From: Bacteroidales bacterium
Lineage (GTDB): Bacteria > Bacteroidota > Bacteroidia > Bacteroidales > UBA12077
Length of the DNA: 64,000 nucleotides
Assembly: GCA_028282785.1 (NCBI GenBank)
Contig: JANQHE010000029.1
Span: 98,477 to 162,476, forward strand
Direction of reading: 5' to 3'
The notes beneath the pieces were generated by a model. It worked only from the letters and a program-made list of their open reading frames with translations, ran no database searches and had not been told where the DNA came from. The position numbers and the translations under genes were made by a program. Shown one piece after another: positions 9,596-19,273 of the stretch. Each line of letters opens with the position of its first letter. Position 1 is the stretch's first letter.

Positions 9596-10766
9596 TACTG
9601 AAGGTAAATTCAATCTGGTTGTAAAAACATTCAAAGGTTTAGAAGACGTTTTACTTAGCGAACTGGAGGAATTAGGTGCAACAGATATAAAGAAAGGTAA
9701 TCGAATGGTTGAATTTATTGGTGATAAAACCATGATGTATAAAGCTAATTTTCATTTAAGGACGGCTTTGCGTGTGCTGAAATCAATTGCAGAATTTGAA
9801 GTTACTAATGAAAACGAATTATATAAGTCAATTCAAACGGTTGATTGGAGCGAATATTTTGATTTAAGAAATACATTTGCTGTAGATAGTGTTGTTAATT
9901 CAAAAGAATTCTCACATTCTAAATATGTTGCTTTAAAAGTTAAGGATGCTATTGTTGATCAATTCAGGGAAAAGTATGAAAAGCGTCCTTATGTTGATAC
10001 AGAAGATCCTGATGTAAGAATTAGTATTCATATATCAAATACATCTTGTACTGTCTCGCTTGATAGCTCAGGAGAGTCTTTACATAAAAGAGGATATAGG
10101 ACAAAAACAAATAAAGCTCCTTTAAATGAAGTTTTAGCTGCCGGAATGATTTTAATGTCGGGATGGGATAAAAAAAGCTCTTTTATTGATCCGATGTGTG
10201 GCTCGGGTACATTGTTGATCGAAGCAGCTATGATCGCTAATAATATTCCTCCGGGAATATATAGGCAAAAATTTGGGTTCGAAACCTGGAAAGATTTTGA
10301 TAATGAACTACTGGAACAAATTTATGAAGAAGAAAGCGAGGAGAATAATTCAGACGTAAAAATCATTGGAGCAGATATTTCAGAGATAGCAATTAGAATG
10401 GCAAAAGAAAATATATCTAATGCAAGCTTAAAACGAAAAATAGAATTGCATATCAAACCTATCGAGAATTTTGACCCGATTAAGGTTAAAGGTGAGAACG
10501 GTATTCTAATTACAAATCCGCCCTATGATGAACGTATTAAAAAAAACGAAATAAACAATTTTTATAAGGTCTTAGGAGATATCTTTAAGAATAGATTTAA
10601 AGGTTTTGAAACATGGCTAATAAGTAACAACTTTGATGCAATAAAAAATATCGGATTAAAACCATCAAAAAAACAAACACTTTTTAACGGGGCATTAGAG
10701 TGTAAATTTCTGAACTATTCAATCTATGAGGGTAGTAAAAAAGACAAATACAAGGATTTAGCTTAA
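9582..10766 (+). CDS. THUMP-domain RlmL-like RNA methyltransferase
   Basis: A 394-aa class I SAM-dependent RNA methyltransferase resembling the 23S rRNA G2445 methyltransferase RlmL/YpsC. A THUMP domain (about 45-150) precedes the Rossmann domain. SAM motif I is FIDPMCGSGTLLIEAAM (about 196-212), and the catalytic NPPY motif of N-methylating enzymes is in ITNPPYDER (about 306). It lacks the second methyltransferase domain of the E. coli fusion RlmKL. It is translationally coupled to the kinase gene by a 14-bp overlap. Confidence 0.88.
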   Translation: MKMSNTEGKFNLVVKTFKGLEDVLLSELEELGATDIKKGNRMVEFIGDKTMMYKANFHLRTALRVLKSIAEFEVTNENELYKSIQTVDWSEYFDLRNTFAVDSVVNSKEFSHSKYVALKVKDAIVDQFREKYEKRPYVDTEDPDVRISIHISNTSCTVSLDSSGESLHKRGYRTKTNKAPLNEVLAAGMILMSGWDKKSSFIDPMCGSGTLLIEAAMIANNIPPGIYRQKFGFETWKDFDNELLEQIYEEESEENNSDVKIIGADISEIAIRMAKENISNASLKRKIELHIKPIENFDPIKVKGENGILITNPPYDERIKKNEINNFYKVLGDIFKNRFKGFETWLISNNFDAIKNIGLKPSKKQTLFNGALECKFLNYSIYEGSKKDKYKDLA

Positions 10767-11015
10767 GCGTTTATATAAGAAATCAATACATTCATTTATT
10801 TTTTTTATACGCTTAAAAAAAAAATTTTGATACAAATATTTACTTGTTTATTTTTAATATGAAAATAAAGTGATATTTATATTAATTAATTAATCAAGTT
10901 GAAGGTTATATTGACATTTTTTAATTAATCGAACCAAATTTTAATATAATTTGTTTAAAGTATAAAAAAGTTATAAATTTATACAACTTGATAAGAAAAA
11001 AATCATAAAGCCTTT
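10767..11015. other. AT-rich intergenic region
   Basis: About 250 bp of very AT-rich DNA with runs of A and T. I see no gene, no clear hairpin terminator and no good -7 box. It separates the methyltransferase from the second SiaB-like gene and probably contains the latter's promoter. Confidence 0.5.
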
Positions 11016-11561
11016 ATGAGCTTTAATATAGAAGAGCGTTATACTAAAATGAACAAAGGGGAAGTACTTCTTGCTTATAAAGGAAGTATAACTGCCGAAC
11101 TCATTACGAATGTACTTGGTGTTGTAGAATCAAAACTAGATCATGTCATTGATAAGTCGATAACAAAAAAGAAGATCTACAATATACTGGTTGAAAGTTT
11201 ACAAAACTTGTATCATCATGTTGATGATCTGCCAGAATTAGCCGGTAATGATATGGATATTCATTTCGGAATATTTGTTATATCAAAGGTTGGTGATCAA
11301 TACGAAATTAGGACGGGTAATTTTATCAAGAACGAAAAAGTAAAAAAATTAAAAGAGCGTTTAGATAAGATTAAATCATTATCAAAAGATGAATTAAAAG
11401 AATTATATAAATTTGTACTGAATAATCAGAAATTCTCGGATAAAGGCGGAGGAGGACTTGGCTTAATAGATATTGCCAGAAGAACTGAAGGTCGTGTAGA
11501 TTATGAATTTGATGATTATGATGATGATTATTCTTTTTTTAACCTGAACATTACGATTTAA
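11016..11561 (+). CDS. SiaB-like protein kinase (DUF6272), copy 2
   Basis: A 181-aa paralogue of the gene at 5786, with the same fold order: KGEVLLAYKGSIT near the N-terminus, the N-box-like NILVESLQNLYHHVDD (residues 56-70) and a glycine-rich GGGGLGLIDIARR near 144-156, better preserved than in copy 1. These features suggest GHKL-type ATP binding (inferred). The ATG start is clear. The SiaC-like gene follows after 29 bp, as in copy 1, so the pair behaves as a module that occurs twice within 6 kb. Confidence 0.78.
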   Translation: MSFNIEERYTKMNKGEVLLAYKGSITAELITNVLGVVESKLDHVIDKSITKKKIYNILVESLQNLYHHVDDLPELAGNDMDIHFGIFVISKVGDQYEIRTGNFIKNEKVKKLKERLDKIKSLSKDELKELYKFVLNNQKFSDKGGGGLGLIDIARRTEGRVDYEFDDYDDDYSFFNLNITI

Positions 11562-11590
11562 TTAAAATAAAACTAAAATAATTCAACAAT

Positions 11591-11971
11591 ATGGAATCAA
11601 TTTCAATAGAAGGAACCCCGAAAACTCCAACTGTAAATTTTGATGCCGCTACAGGAGTGATTGAAATTAAGGGTAGGTCAATACCTGAAAACTCAATTGA
11701 ATTTTACCGTCCTTTAGTGGAATGGTTAGAGGAGTATTCTAAGGAACCTCAAAGTCTAACTACTGTTAATATTCAGTTAGAGTATTTTAATACAAGCTCT
11801 TCGAAATGTATTTTGGATGTTTTCAAGAAATTGGAAGCAATAAAAAAAGCACGAAACGAAGTTGTGATTAATTGGTATTACGAGGAGGACGATGAAGATA
11901 TGTTAGAAGCTGGAGAGGATTACGAATCTATTATTCGTATACCTTTTAAAATGATTGAAGTAGTTGACTAA
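11591..11971 (+). CDS. SiaC-like regulatory phosphoprotein (DUF1987), copy 2
   Basis: A 126-aa DUF1987 protein. The signature EYFNTSSSKCIL (residues 64-75) carries Thr68, the same residue and number as the phosphorylated Thr of Pseudomonas SiaC. The acidic strand WYYEEDDEDMLEAGEDYESII and the ending RIPFKMIEV align with copy 1. It follows its kinase by 29 bp and is closed by a hairpin terminator candidate at 11997-12026. Confidence 0.85.
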   Translation: MESISIEGTPKTPTVNFDAATGVIEIKGRSIPENSIEFYRPLVEWLEEYSKEPQSLTTVNIQLEYFNTSSSKCILDVFKKLEAIKKARNEVVINWYYEEDDEDMLEAGEDYESIIRIPFKMIEVVD

Positions 11972-11996
11972 AAATTCTTTCTTTTAAGTGAATCTT

Positions 11997-12026
11997 AAAG
12001 TTATTGTAGCCTGATAATAACTTTTT
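11997..12026. terminator. bidirectional hairpin terminator between siaC copy 2 and the ABC transporter
   Basis: AAAGTTATT (11997-12005) pairs perfectly with AATAACTTT (12016-12024) across a 10-base loop, followed by more T. It lies between two convergent genes and could serve both. Confidence 0.55.
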
Positions 12027-12028
12027 AG

Positions 12029-15000
12029 TTAGTTTTTGAATTTACGTTCTTCGATATAATCTAGTAATCTTCTGAGTAACCTATATCTTAGGATAAAATA
12101 CAACATAATTGTCATAAACCAGATAACAATAATGTTTACCCAGAAAGTATCGTAATAGTTACCGAATACCTGTTTTCTTGGAGAATAAAAATGTGACTTA
12201 ATAAACTTATTTTGAGGATCAAGGAATACAGGGTCAATTTTCTGGAATAATTCCCCTTTATATTCGATAATTCTGTTTATTTCGTTTGAGTTCCTTACCA
12301 GTTCAGTAAGATTTTCATTATAATATTTTTGTTTTAAGCTCATGAATTCTTCACGATCCTCCGGTGTTTTTTGTAATGAAGAGATCGTTTTATCTTTTAA
12401 TCCATTTGCTTTATTATAAAGCTTAATATAGTACTTATTCAATATATCAAAATAACTTTTTAAAGCACGCACCGTTTCCGGGTTAATTTTGTTGAAATAT
12501 AACTGATCTAAGTAATCAAATTTAACGATTCGGCCCGATTCTGAGTTTAGTTCTTTTTCAATTTCATTTCGTAAAACCTCCAAATTTTGTTTAAGTTCAT
12601 CAAGCCGCTCGGCGTTATCAAAATTTCGTTCAATAAAAGCAACTTTATTGTTCAAAGTCCTGATCCAATAATTTTTCTTGAAATCAGAAATACTCATTGC
12701 TTTATTGTAATTGTAAAACTGTTCTTCGTACTTATTTTCCTTAAACTGATAAACTGCTAATGCTTCATAAGCCCAACGAGCAGTGATAATCTCACCATAA
12801 AACGGGATATCTCTCGGGTTGGATATATTTGGATTTAATTTCTCAAATTTCACAATAATTCCACTTAAGATCAATTGTGGAATTATGAGAAACGGTATTA
12901 AAATATAAATAGTAATTACGGTTTTAAAACTATCGGATATAACTAATCCCATAATATTAGCGGCACACCATGCACTAAAAAGAACTAACCAATATTCTAA
13001 ATACATTCCCCGGATTTCCATAATTGAGTTGCCAATAATGACAAAAAGAAATGCTTGAATAGCTGATAATGAGAACTGTACTGCTATCTTAGAAAATAGA
13101 TAACTGGTCCAACTTAAATTTAAGAATTTCTCACGTTTGAGAATTTTCCGGTCTTTAATAATTTCTTCAGCACTAACGGTTAAACCAATAAATAGGGCGA
13201 CTATAACCGACATGAATATAAAAACCGGTAAGTTACTATTTTCACTTAAAGTATATCCTAGCTCATTGCTGACATTAACATTATAGTATTTAATAATATA
13301 AGCCAATAAGAAGGCTAAAAGTGGTGCCTCTAAAAAGTTTATAACCAGGTATTGAGTGTTAGCTAGTTTCGATAAAACATCACGTTTTACGAATACCAGA
13401 AACTGTTTAAATCCATTGGGTGTTTTGAATGAAATTTCGGGTACCGTCCTATCCGGATGAGATGATTTCTTATTAGCTTCTTCCTCAACTTCTTCTTTTT
13501 GGTTTTCAAAGTTTTCACGCCATTCCGTAGGTATTATTTTTCGATCGTTGGTAAAATTACCATATTCATCAAGTACTTTAGTTTCAATTATATTGAATAT
13601 TTGTTCGGGATTTACATTACCGCAACAATGACATTCACTTTCACTCCAATTTGCATGCTGGATACTTGATTTAAAGTATATTATTGAATCAATTGGATCG
13701 CCATTATAAATTAAATATCCTCCGGTATCCAGGATAAGCAACTTATCAAACATTTTGAAAATATCTGATGATGGTTGATGAATTACAACAAAAACCAGCT
13801 TTCCCTTTAACGTTAATTCTTTTAATAAATCAAGAATATTTTCAGAATCCCGCGATGATAATCCGGAAGTTGGTTCATCCAAGAAAAGCACAGCAGGTTC
13901 TCGTATTAGTTCAAGTGCAATATTTAATCTTTTTCTTTGTCCGCCACTGATCTTCTTATTCAACGGGCTTCCCACCTCAATATCTCTTATTTCGTAAAGG
14001 CCAAGATTTTCAAGTACTTCCAGTACTGTTTCCTGTAACTCCTGTTCGGTATAATTATCAAAGCAAAGTTTCGCGTTGTAATATAAGTTTTGGTAAACCG
14101 TAAGTTCTTCTATTAATAAATCATCTTGAGAAACATGACCTATAAGGCCTTCAATTTGATCTTTTTCAGTATGAATATTAATGCCATTAACTAGAACTTC
14201 ACCTGAAGTTGGTGCAGAACTTCCGTTTAATACATTTAATAAAGTTGATTTTCCGGCTCCACTGGCTCCCATAATACCAATCAACTTTCCGGATTCTTCG
14301 GAAAAACCCATGGAATGTAGTCCTATTGCACCGGTTTTGAATTTATAGCCAATTTCTCTAGCTTCAAAAACTATTCGCGATTTAATTCTGTCAACATTAA
14401 ACTGGCTTATAATATCGCCATAATAAATAGGTTTTATTTTGGGATTTCTAATGGAAGCACCATTGTTTAATACGTAAACCTTTTCTTGTTCAAGTAACTG
14501 TCCGTTTAAATAAAGCTCACTTTTACCCATGTATTTAATATAATACATGTTTGCAGAAGTAACCTCTAATACTCTTAATTGACCTGCTAACGAAGAGTTA
14601 GTGAGATGATAAACATTCTCATCTTCAAACTCTTCATTACTATCAATAATTAAAAGTTTTTTGGTGTCAGGTAATTTATCTTCTCCAAAAAATACAAAAT
14701 CTTCAATTTCTTTATATTCTTCATCTTCAATGTAAAAACTTTCGGCAACAGTAGTAACAAATGCCATTTCCTGTTCAGTAATTTCTCCTCCTGATTTTAC
14801 AAATTCAAGTAACTGAACAAGCACAACATTTTTCTGGCGTTGTGTAAGTTCTTCATTTATTTGGGTGCAGATTTTCAGTACACGAACAGAACTGGAAGAA
14901 AATCTCTTTTTACGTTTACTTTTTTCGCTTAATTTTTCCTGATGAACAGAATAATAATCATTAAATACTTTTAGATACGTTTTAACTGTTTCCTGATTTA

Positions 15001-15112
15001 ATTGTCTTTTTAAGAAAGATTCAACTATAGCCCTACGATCTTTTGCATCGCTTGTTGGGTGTGCAATAATCGCAAATAATTGCATTAATGCTTTTAAAAT
15101 CTGTTCACTCAT
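12029..15112 (-). CDS. TerB/FHA-like ABCG-type ABC transporter fusion
   Basis: A 1027-aa half-transporter. An N-terminal helical region (about 1-150) resembles a TerB domain. An FHA-like beta region follows (about 160-245, with SLAGQLRVLEVTS and GASIRNPKIK). The ATPase has Walker A GASGAGKST (282-290), signature SGGQRKRLN and Walker B AVLFLDEPTSGLSS, the ABCG/White order with ATPase before membrane domain. The membrane half has about six segments plus a large helical periplasmic insert between segments 5 and 6 (about 760-980). The substrate is unknown. It ends the - strand set that starts at 16502. Confidence 0.85.
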   Translation of the reverse strand: MSEQILKALMQLFAIIAHPTSDAKDRRAIVESFLKRQLNQETVKTYLKVFNDYYSVHQEKLSEKSKRKKRFSSSSVRVLKICTQINEELTQRQKNVVLVQLLEFVKSGGEITEQEMAFVTTVAESFYIEDEEYKEIEDFVFFGEDKLPDTKKLLIIDSNEEFEDENVYHLTNSSLAGQLRVLEVTSANMYYIKYMGKSELYLNGQLLEQEKVYVLNNGASIRNPKIKPIYYGDIISQFNVDRIKSRIVFEAREIGYKFKTGAIGLHSMGFSEESGKLIGIMGASGAGKSTLLNVLNGSSAPTSGEVLVNGINIHTEKDQIEGLIGHVSQDDLLIEELTVYQNLYYNAKLCFDNYTEQELQETVLEVLENLGLYEIRDIEVGSPLNKKISGGQRKRLNIALELIREPAVLFLDEPTSGLSSRDSENILDLLKELTLKGKLVFVVIHQPSSDIFKMFDKLLILDTGGYLIYNGDPIDSIIYFKSSIQHANWSESECHCCGNVNPEQIFNIIETKVLDEYGNFTNDRKIIPTEWRENFENQKEEVEEEANKKSSHPDRTVPEISFKTPNGFKQFLVFVKRDVLSKLANTQYLVINFLEAPLLAFLLAYIIKYYNVNVSNELGYTLSENSNLPVFIFMSVIVALFIGLTVSAEEIIKDRKILKREKFLNLSWTSYLFSKIAVQFSLSAIQAFLFVIIGNSIMEIRGMYLEYWLVLFSAWCAANIMGLVISDSFKTVITIYILIPFLIIPQLILSGIIVKFEKLNPNISNPRDIPFYGEIITARWAYEALAVYQFKENKYEEQFYNYNKAMSISDFKKNYWIRTLNNKVAFIERNFDNAERLDELKQNLEVLRNEIEKELNSESGRIVKFDYLDQLYFNKINPETVRALKSYFDILNKYYIKLYNKANGLKDKTISSLQKTPEDREEFMSLKQKYYNENLTELVRNSNEINRIIEYKGELFQKIDPVFLDPQNKFIKSHFYSPRKQVFGNYYDTFWVNIIVIWFMTIMLYFILRYRLLRRLLDYIEERKFKN

Positions 15113-15161
15113 AGGATTCTATTTGTAACGAACGGATGACTCGATTCACACGAAAATACGA

Positions 15162-15587
15162 TTATTTTTCTTTAAAACCAATTAACAGCATTACTTCATC
15201 TTTAATCTGATTTTCTACATCAAATTCAATTTCAATAATGCAATCAACAGTTGATGTAAACGTAAAATTCCAATAATTAATATAGTTATGATCCTTATTG
15301 CAAAATAGTAAATTTTTTTCAGTATCATAAACCGTTAATATTAAAGGAATGTTATTTATATCTGTGCAAGCAATAATCCTGTATTGACTTCCACCATAAA
15401 AGGTTGTATAAAATTTAGCAATATTGTTTTCGTCGAGTTTCGCAAGATATTCCTGACCATCTGAAACAAATCCGGAAGTAAGAAACTTTGCACAATTCTT
15501 TAGTGAATTATCTTGTGCATTGGTATATTTATTTAATGAAATTACTAAAATAATAAAGAATATAAATTTGAAGTATATTGGTTTCAT
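15162..15587 (-). CDS. secreted protein of unknown function
   Basis: 141 aa with a signal peptide (KFIFFIILVISLNKYTNAQ) and a beta-rich remainder with aromatic residues; I do not recognise the family. It lies 9 bp downstream of the lipoprotein gene and 50 bp upstream of the ABC gene on the same strand, so the three may be one operon, with this protein acting in the periplasm. Confidence 0.6.
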   Translation of the reverse strand: MKPIYFKFIFFIILVISLNKYTNAQDNSLKNCAKFLTSGFVSDGQEYLAKLDENNIAKFYTTFYGGSQYRIIACTDINNIPLILTVYDTEKNLLFCNKDHNYINYWNFTFTSTVDCIIEIEFDVENQIKDEVMLLIGFKEK

Positions 15588-15596
15588 ATAAAGATC

Positions 15597-16502
15597 TTAA
15601 TAAATTATCTTATTTCTGATTGATGAAATTTTATTTGCTATCGTTTCTAAATGATATTCAGATATGATTACATTTGATTGACTATTAACCAAAGTGTGTT
15701 GTTTATCTTCTTGTACTTCCGAATCAGAATAAGAATAGCTAAAAATGATACCATCAAATTCATATGCTAAATCAACCAGATCATCAATCAAAACCGAAAA
15801 TTCCTTCGATTTATAGTAAAATGGAGATAAAATTTCAATCAAATTATCTAATGGGTGCTTCTGTTCACCCAATCTATTTATTAATTGGCGATTTTTACTG
15901 TTAACAGCATTATTAGAAAGAATATAAATACTTTCTATCCAACCTCCTGTAATAATTAAAACACCAATATCTTTTCGATTATTTGATTTTAAATAAGAGT
16001 CAAATTGTCTGTACGTACCGGTTAAATAATGTAATAGAGAGTCTTGGTTGTCAATATTATTTTCAATTTTATCAATAATGTCTACCTGTAAAGCATTCTG
16101 AATACCTAACTCTTGACTCAACTTTTTAATAACCGTAAAATAAGAGATCACATCAGGAATTTGATCGTAAACATTTAAATAACCAAGATCAGTTCCGTAT
16201 ATTCCTAAATTTATCGCTTGTTGAAAATTAGTTGTGTAATTTGATACATTACCAGGTGGATTTAATAAGGATTTATTAAATTCAATATCACCGTTCTTTA
16301 TCGAATATGTTGCTTGATAGGGTGAAGGTAATGTAAATAATGTATTATTTATTTTAAGAAGTACTGTTGTTGTATCGATTTCTCTAATAGGCATTTTTTC
16401 TTCTTCTTCTTGTTTTTCTTTTTTTGAAGAACAAGACAAAACAATACTACTTGCAAATAAAATGACGAATAACTTCTGAATGATCAGTAATCTATTCAAC
16501 AT
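15597..16502 (-). CDS. lipoprotein of unknown function
   Basis: 301 aa with an N-terminal signal and lipobox IVLSC (Cys at about residue 24), followed by a charged KKEKQEEEEK linker. The rest is largely helical and I cannot assign a domain; it recalls a conserved Bacteroidota lipoprotein type. First gene of the - strand group running into the ABC transporter. A 233-bp AT-rich gap separates it from the divergent MATE gene. Confidence 0.65.
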   Translation of the reverse strand: MLNRLLIIQKLFVILFASSIVLSCSSKKEKQEEEEKMPIREIDTTTVLLKINNTLFTLPSPYQATYSIKNGDIEFNKSLLNPPGNVSNYTTNFQQAINLGIYGTDLGYLNVYDQIPDVISYFTVIKKLSQELGIQNALQVDIIDKIENNIDNQDSLLHYLTGTYRQFDSYLKSNNRKDIGVLIITGGWIESIYILSNNAVNSKNRQLINRLGEQKHPLDNLIEILSPFYYKSKEFSVLIDDLVDLAYEFDGIIFSYSYSDSEVQEDKQHTLVNSQSNVIISEYHLETIANKISSIRNKIIY

Positions 16503-16710
16503 AAGTTGATTATGGGTTTACTAGTTAAGTAAATTAACGTAAAATTTAACAAAATATCAAATATACGAAGATTAAAGTATGCTTTTATCTATTCTGTCTA
16601 AAATTTGTTTAATTTCTCCATTTAATTGATAAAAGAATCAATTAACATGATTATTCATTTGAATTTTATAATGAAATTAAGATTTATCAAATTAATGAAT
16701 GAAATTAGTT

Positions 16711-16718
16711 TACTTTTG
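16711..16718 (+). promoter_or_regulatory. -7 box candidate for MATE gene (TACTTTTG)
   Basis: TACTTTTG matches TAnnTTTG and lies 18 bp before the MATE start codon. No clear -33 box is seen. Confidence 0.35.
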
Positions 16719-16735
16719 TGCCTCGATAAAATATA

Positions 16736-18070
16736 ATGATAAAGACTTCGGTTACATATAAAGAAATCTGGAAGATTGCATATCCAATTATACTTGGGAG
16801 CATCGTTCAGAATATAATTAGTGTAACAGATACTGCATTTTTGGGACGTGTTGGTGAAATTGAATTAGGAGCAGCAGCGATTGGTGGTGTATTTTATATT
16901 ACATTAATTATGTTGGGATTCGGATTTTCAATTGGTACTCAAATTATTGTTGCACGTCGTTATGGAGAGAACAAACAAAATGAAATTGGAAAAACAATTG
17001 AGCATTCTCATTATTTCTTAATTGTTCTGTCAATATTACTTATATTCTTGATGAGAGCTTTTATGCCTTTCATTTTTGAAAATGTGTTGGAATCAGATCA
17101 AGTAAAGAAGGCAACGAACGAATATCTTACATACAGAATATGGGGACTATTTTTTGCCTGTATAAATTTTGGTTTTAGGGCATTTTATATAGGTATAGCA
17201 AGAACTAAAGTTATTACCTGGACCACATTATTTATGGCCCTAACCAATGTATTTTTAGATTATACTCTGATATTTGGTAATTTTGGTTTTCCTGAATATG
17301 GAATTGCCGGAGCTGCTATAGCATCAGTATTAGCAGAAATCGCTGCCTGTATATTTTTTATTATGTATACTTTAAAATTTGTTGATCTTAAATATTTTGG
17401 ATTGTTTGAATTCCGGAATTTTAGTTTTGGGCTATTTAAGAGGATATTAACAGTGGCATTTCCAATGATGATGCAAAACTTTATATCATTGGCAGGTTGG
17501 TTTTTCTTTTTTTTATTTGTTGAGAAAATGGGAGAACGCCCCTTAGCAATATCAAATATTATTCGAAGTATTTTTGTGGTTATGCTCATACCTATTTGGG
17601 GATTTAATTCTGCAACCAATACGTTAGTGAGTTTTGCAATTGGAAGGGAAAGAACAAATGAAGTAATTTCGATTGTTTTTAAGGTATTAAAATTGGGAAT
17701 TGTGTGTGTAGTTTGTTTGGTTTTGGTAAACTTAATAATACCGGAGAAAGTTTTGTCTATTTATACAAATAATGGAAATTTGATTCAAGATTCGCTCCCT
17801 GCATTAAGAGTAGTTACGGTAGCTGCGTTATTCTTAACTTCCGGATTTATTTTGTTTAGTGGCGTTTCAGGAACAGGAATGACAAAAGTTTCATTTTTAA
17901 TAGAGACTGCCGTAATAATTTTTTATGTTGCTTTGGCTTATGTTTTATCAAGTTTAGATAATGCCAAAATTGCATATGTATGGACCATAGAAATATATTA
18001 CGGTAGCTTAATTGGAATCATATCATATTTTTATTTACGGTTCGGAAATTGGAAAAATAAAAGAATATAA
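16736..18070 (+). CDS. MATE family efflux transporter
   Basis: 444-aa multidrug/toxin exporter with about twelve hydrophobic helices in two related halves. The N-terminus has the typical IWKIAYPIILGSIVQNII and TDTAFLGRVGEIELGAAAIGG segments; the second half has VAFPMMMQNFISLAGWFFFF. It should use a Na+ or H+ gradient to expel small organic cations. It is followed immediately by a strong terminator. Confidence 0.92.
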   Translation: MIKTSVTYKEIWKIAYPIILGSIVQNIISVTDTAFLGRVGEIELGAAAIGGVFYITLIMLGFGFSIGTQIIVARRYGENKQNEIGKTIEHSHYFLIVLSILLIFLMRAFMPFIFENVLESDQVKKATNEYLTYRIWGLFFACINFGFRAFYIGIARTKVITWTTLFMALTNVFLDYTLIFGNFGFPEYGIAGAAIASVLAEIAACIFFIMYTLKFVDLKYFGLFEFRNFSFGLFKRILTVAFPMMMQNFISLAGWFFFFLFVEKMGERPLAISNIIRSIFVVMLIPIWGFNSATNTLVSFAIGRERTNEVISIVFKVLKLGIVCVVCLVLVNLIIPEKVLSIYTNNGNLIQDSLPALRVVTVAALFLTSGFILFSGVSGTGMTKVSFLIETAVIIFYVALAYVLSSLDNAKIAYVWTIEIYYGSLIGIISYFYLRFGNWKNKRI

Positions 18071-18099
18071 AAGCCTTGATAAAATGTCAAGGCTTTTTT
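18071..18099. terminator. strong bidirectional terminator after MATE gene
   Basis: AAGCCTTGA (18071-18079) and TCAAGGCTT (18087-18095) form a perfect 9-bp stem with a 7-base loop, followed by a T run. It sits 1 bp after the MATE stop and 9 bp before the end of the convergent DUF4097 gene, so it can serve both. Confidence 0.85.
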
Positions 18100-18107
18100 A
18101 AGATTAT

Positions 18108-19115
18108 TTATTTCTTTAGCTGGGCCTTACCAGAAGCTGTTTTAATAATAATTTCCGGATTATCGCTTCCTGCTGTAAATGATTTAACATCATAATCTTT
18201 CCCATTCTTTTCTACAACTTCTTCTTTATCAAATTTGATTGGAGAAAAAATAGTCCCTTTATCTTTTCTAGCCGAAAATTCGAAAAAACCTTTGATATCA
18301 TTTCCATTATAATCAAGAATCGAATTTCCTGAAGCTGATGAAATTGTTAAGTCATATACTGCAGATTTTGAAAGACTTACTTCAACATCTCCAGATGCCG
18401 CACCTAAATAACTTTCATCTGTTAATTCAATATTTTCAGCTTCAATATTTCCACTTGCCGTTTTTACTTTAAATTCACCGGATGCATTTATAATCGTGAT
18501 ATCCCCTGAAGCTGCCGACAAACTGATTTTTCCATTAATGTCTTCCAAATCAATATTTCCGCTTGCACTTGATAATTTTATACCATCCACGCAATTTTTA
18601 GCAGTAATATTACCGGAGGCAGTACTAATAATTGAATTACCATTTATATTCTCCAATTTAATATCTCCACTTGCAGTTGATATATCAACCTCCTTTCCAA
18701 CATTTTTTAATTCCATATCTCCCGAAGCAGTGTTTGCGGAAATATTGTTATCAACGCCATTTAACTCCAAATCGCCAGAAGCGGTATTAAATTTAATATT
18801 TACATTGCTTGGTGTTGTAATTATCCATTCCGATTCTCCATTGCAGTTTCTACCATTAAATTCCTCTTTAATCATTAATGAATTATTATCTTCTTTAAAA
18901 CTATATTCAAAACAATCATCTGAATATGTATAAATTAATTTGACTTTTATTTCATCATTGCCTCCTTTTTTGATCATACAGTCTCCACTAACTGTAGAAA
19001 TAGATATTTTTTCTTTAGGAGAAAAAGTTTTATGTACTTCCTTTTGCGCAAAACTTGTCAGAGCTGCTGTTAAAAAGAAAATTACGGATAATAATAACGT
19101 GCTGATTTTTTTCAT
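18108..19115 (-). CDS. secreted DUF4097-type beta-helix protein with ASGD repeats
   Basis: 335 aa starting at MKKISTLLL; a longer in-frame start exists upstream but the signal peptide (to about residue 24) sets this one. The body is built from about twelve short beta repeats, each with a [TS]ASG[DN]-x-hydrophobic turn, which is the DUF4097 type. Such proteins form a right-handed beta-solenoid on the cell surface or in the periplasm; the function is unsettled. It is convergent with the MATE gene across a shared terminator. Confidence 0.82.
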   Translation of the reverse strand: MKKISTLLLSVIFFLTAALTSFAQKEVHKTFSPKEKISISTVSGDCMIKKGGNDEIKVKLIYTYSDDCFEYSFKEDNNSLMIKEEFNGRNCNGESEWIITTPSNVNIKFNTASGDLELNGVDNNISANTASGDMELKNVGKEVDISTASGDIKLENINGNSIISTASGNITAKNCVDGIKLSSASGNIDLEDINGKISLSAASGDITIINASGEFKVKTASGNIEAENIELTDESYLGAASGDVEVSLSKSAVYDLTISSASGNSILDYNGNDIKGFFEFSARKDKGTIFSPIKFDKEEVVEKNGKDYDVKSFTAGSDNPEIIIKTASGKAQLKK

Positions 19116-19273
19116 AATAATATGTTTTAGATGTAATTGCTTGAATGACGATAAATGATTTGAATTGCTGCACATTTATAAATTGCTAATTAAACTTTTG
19201 GAAACTTATAATGTCTTAAAATCATAAAAACTTAATTTAATTAACTTATTTCACCTAACTAAAATACTTCAAG

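Noticed and set aside
18496..18933. 145-codon open frame opposite the DUF4097 gene
   Set aside because: It is the antisense of a repetitive coding sequence and has no family features; the repeats keep stops out on the other strand.
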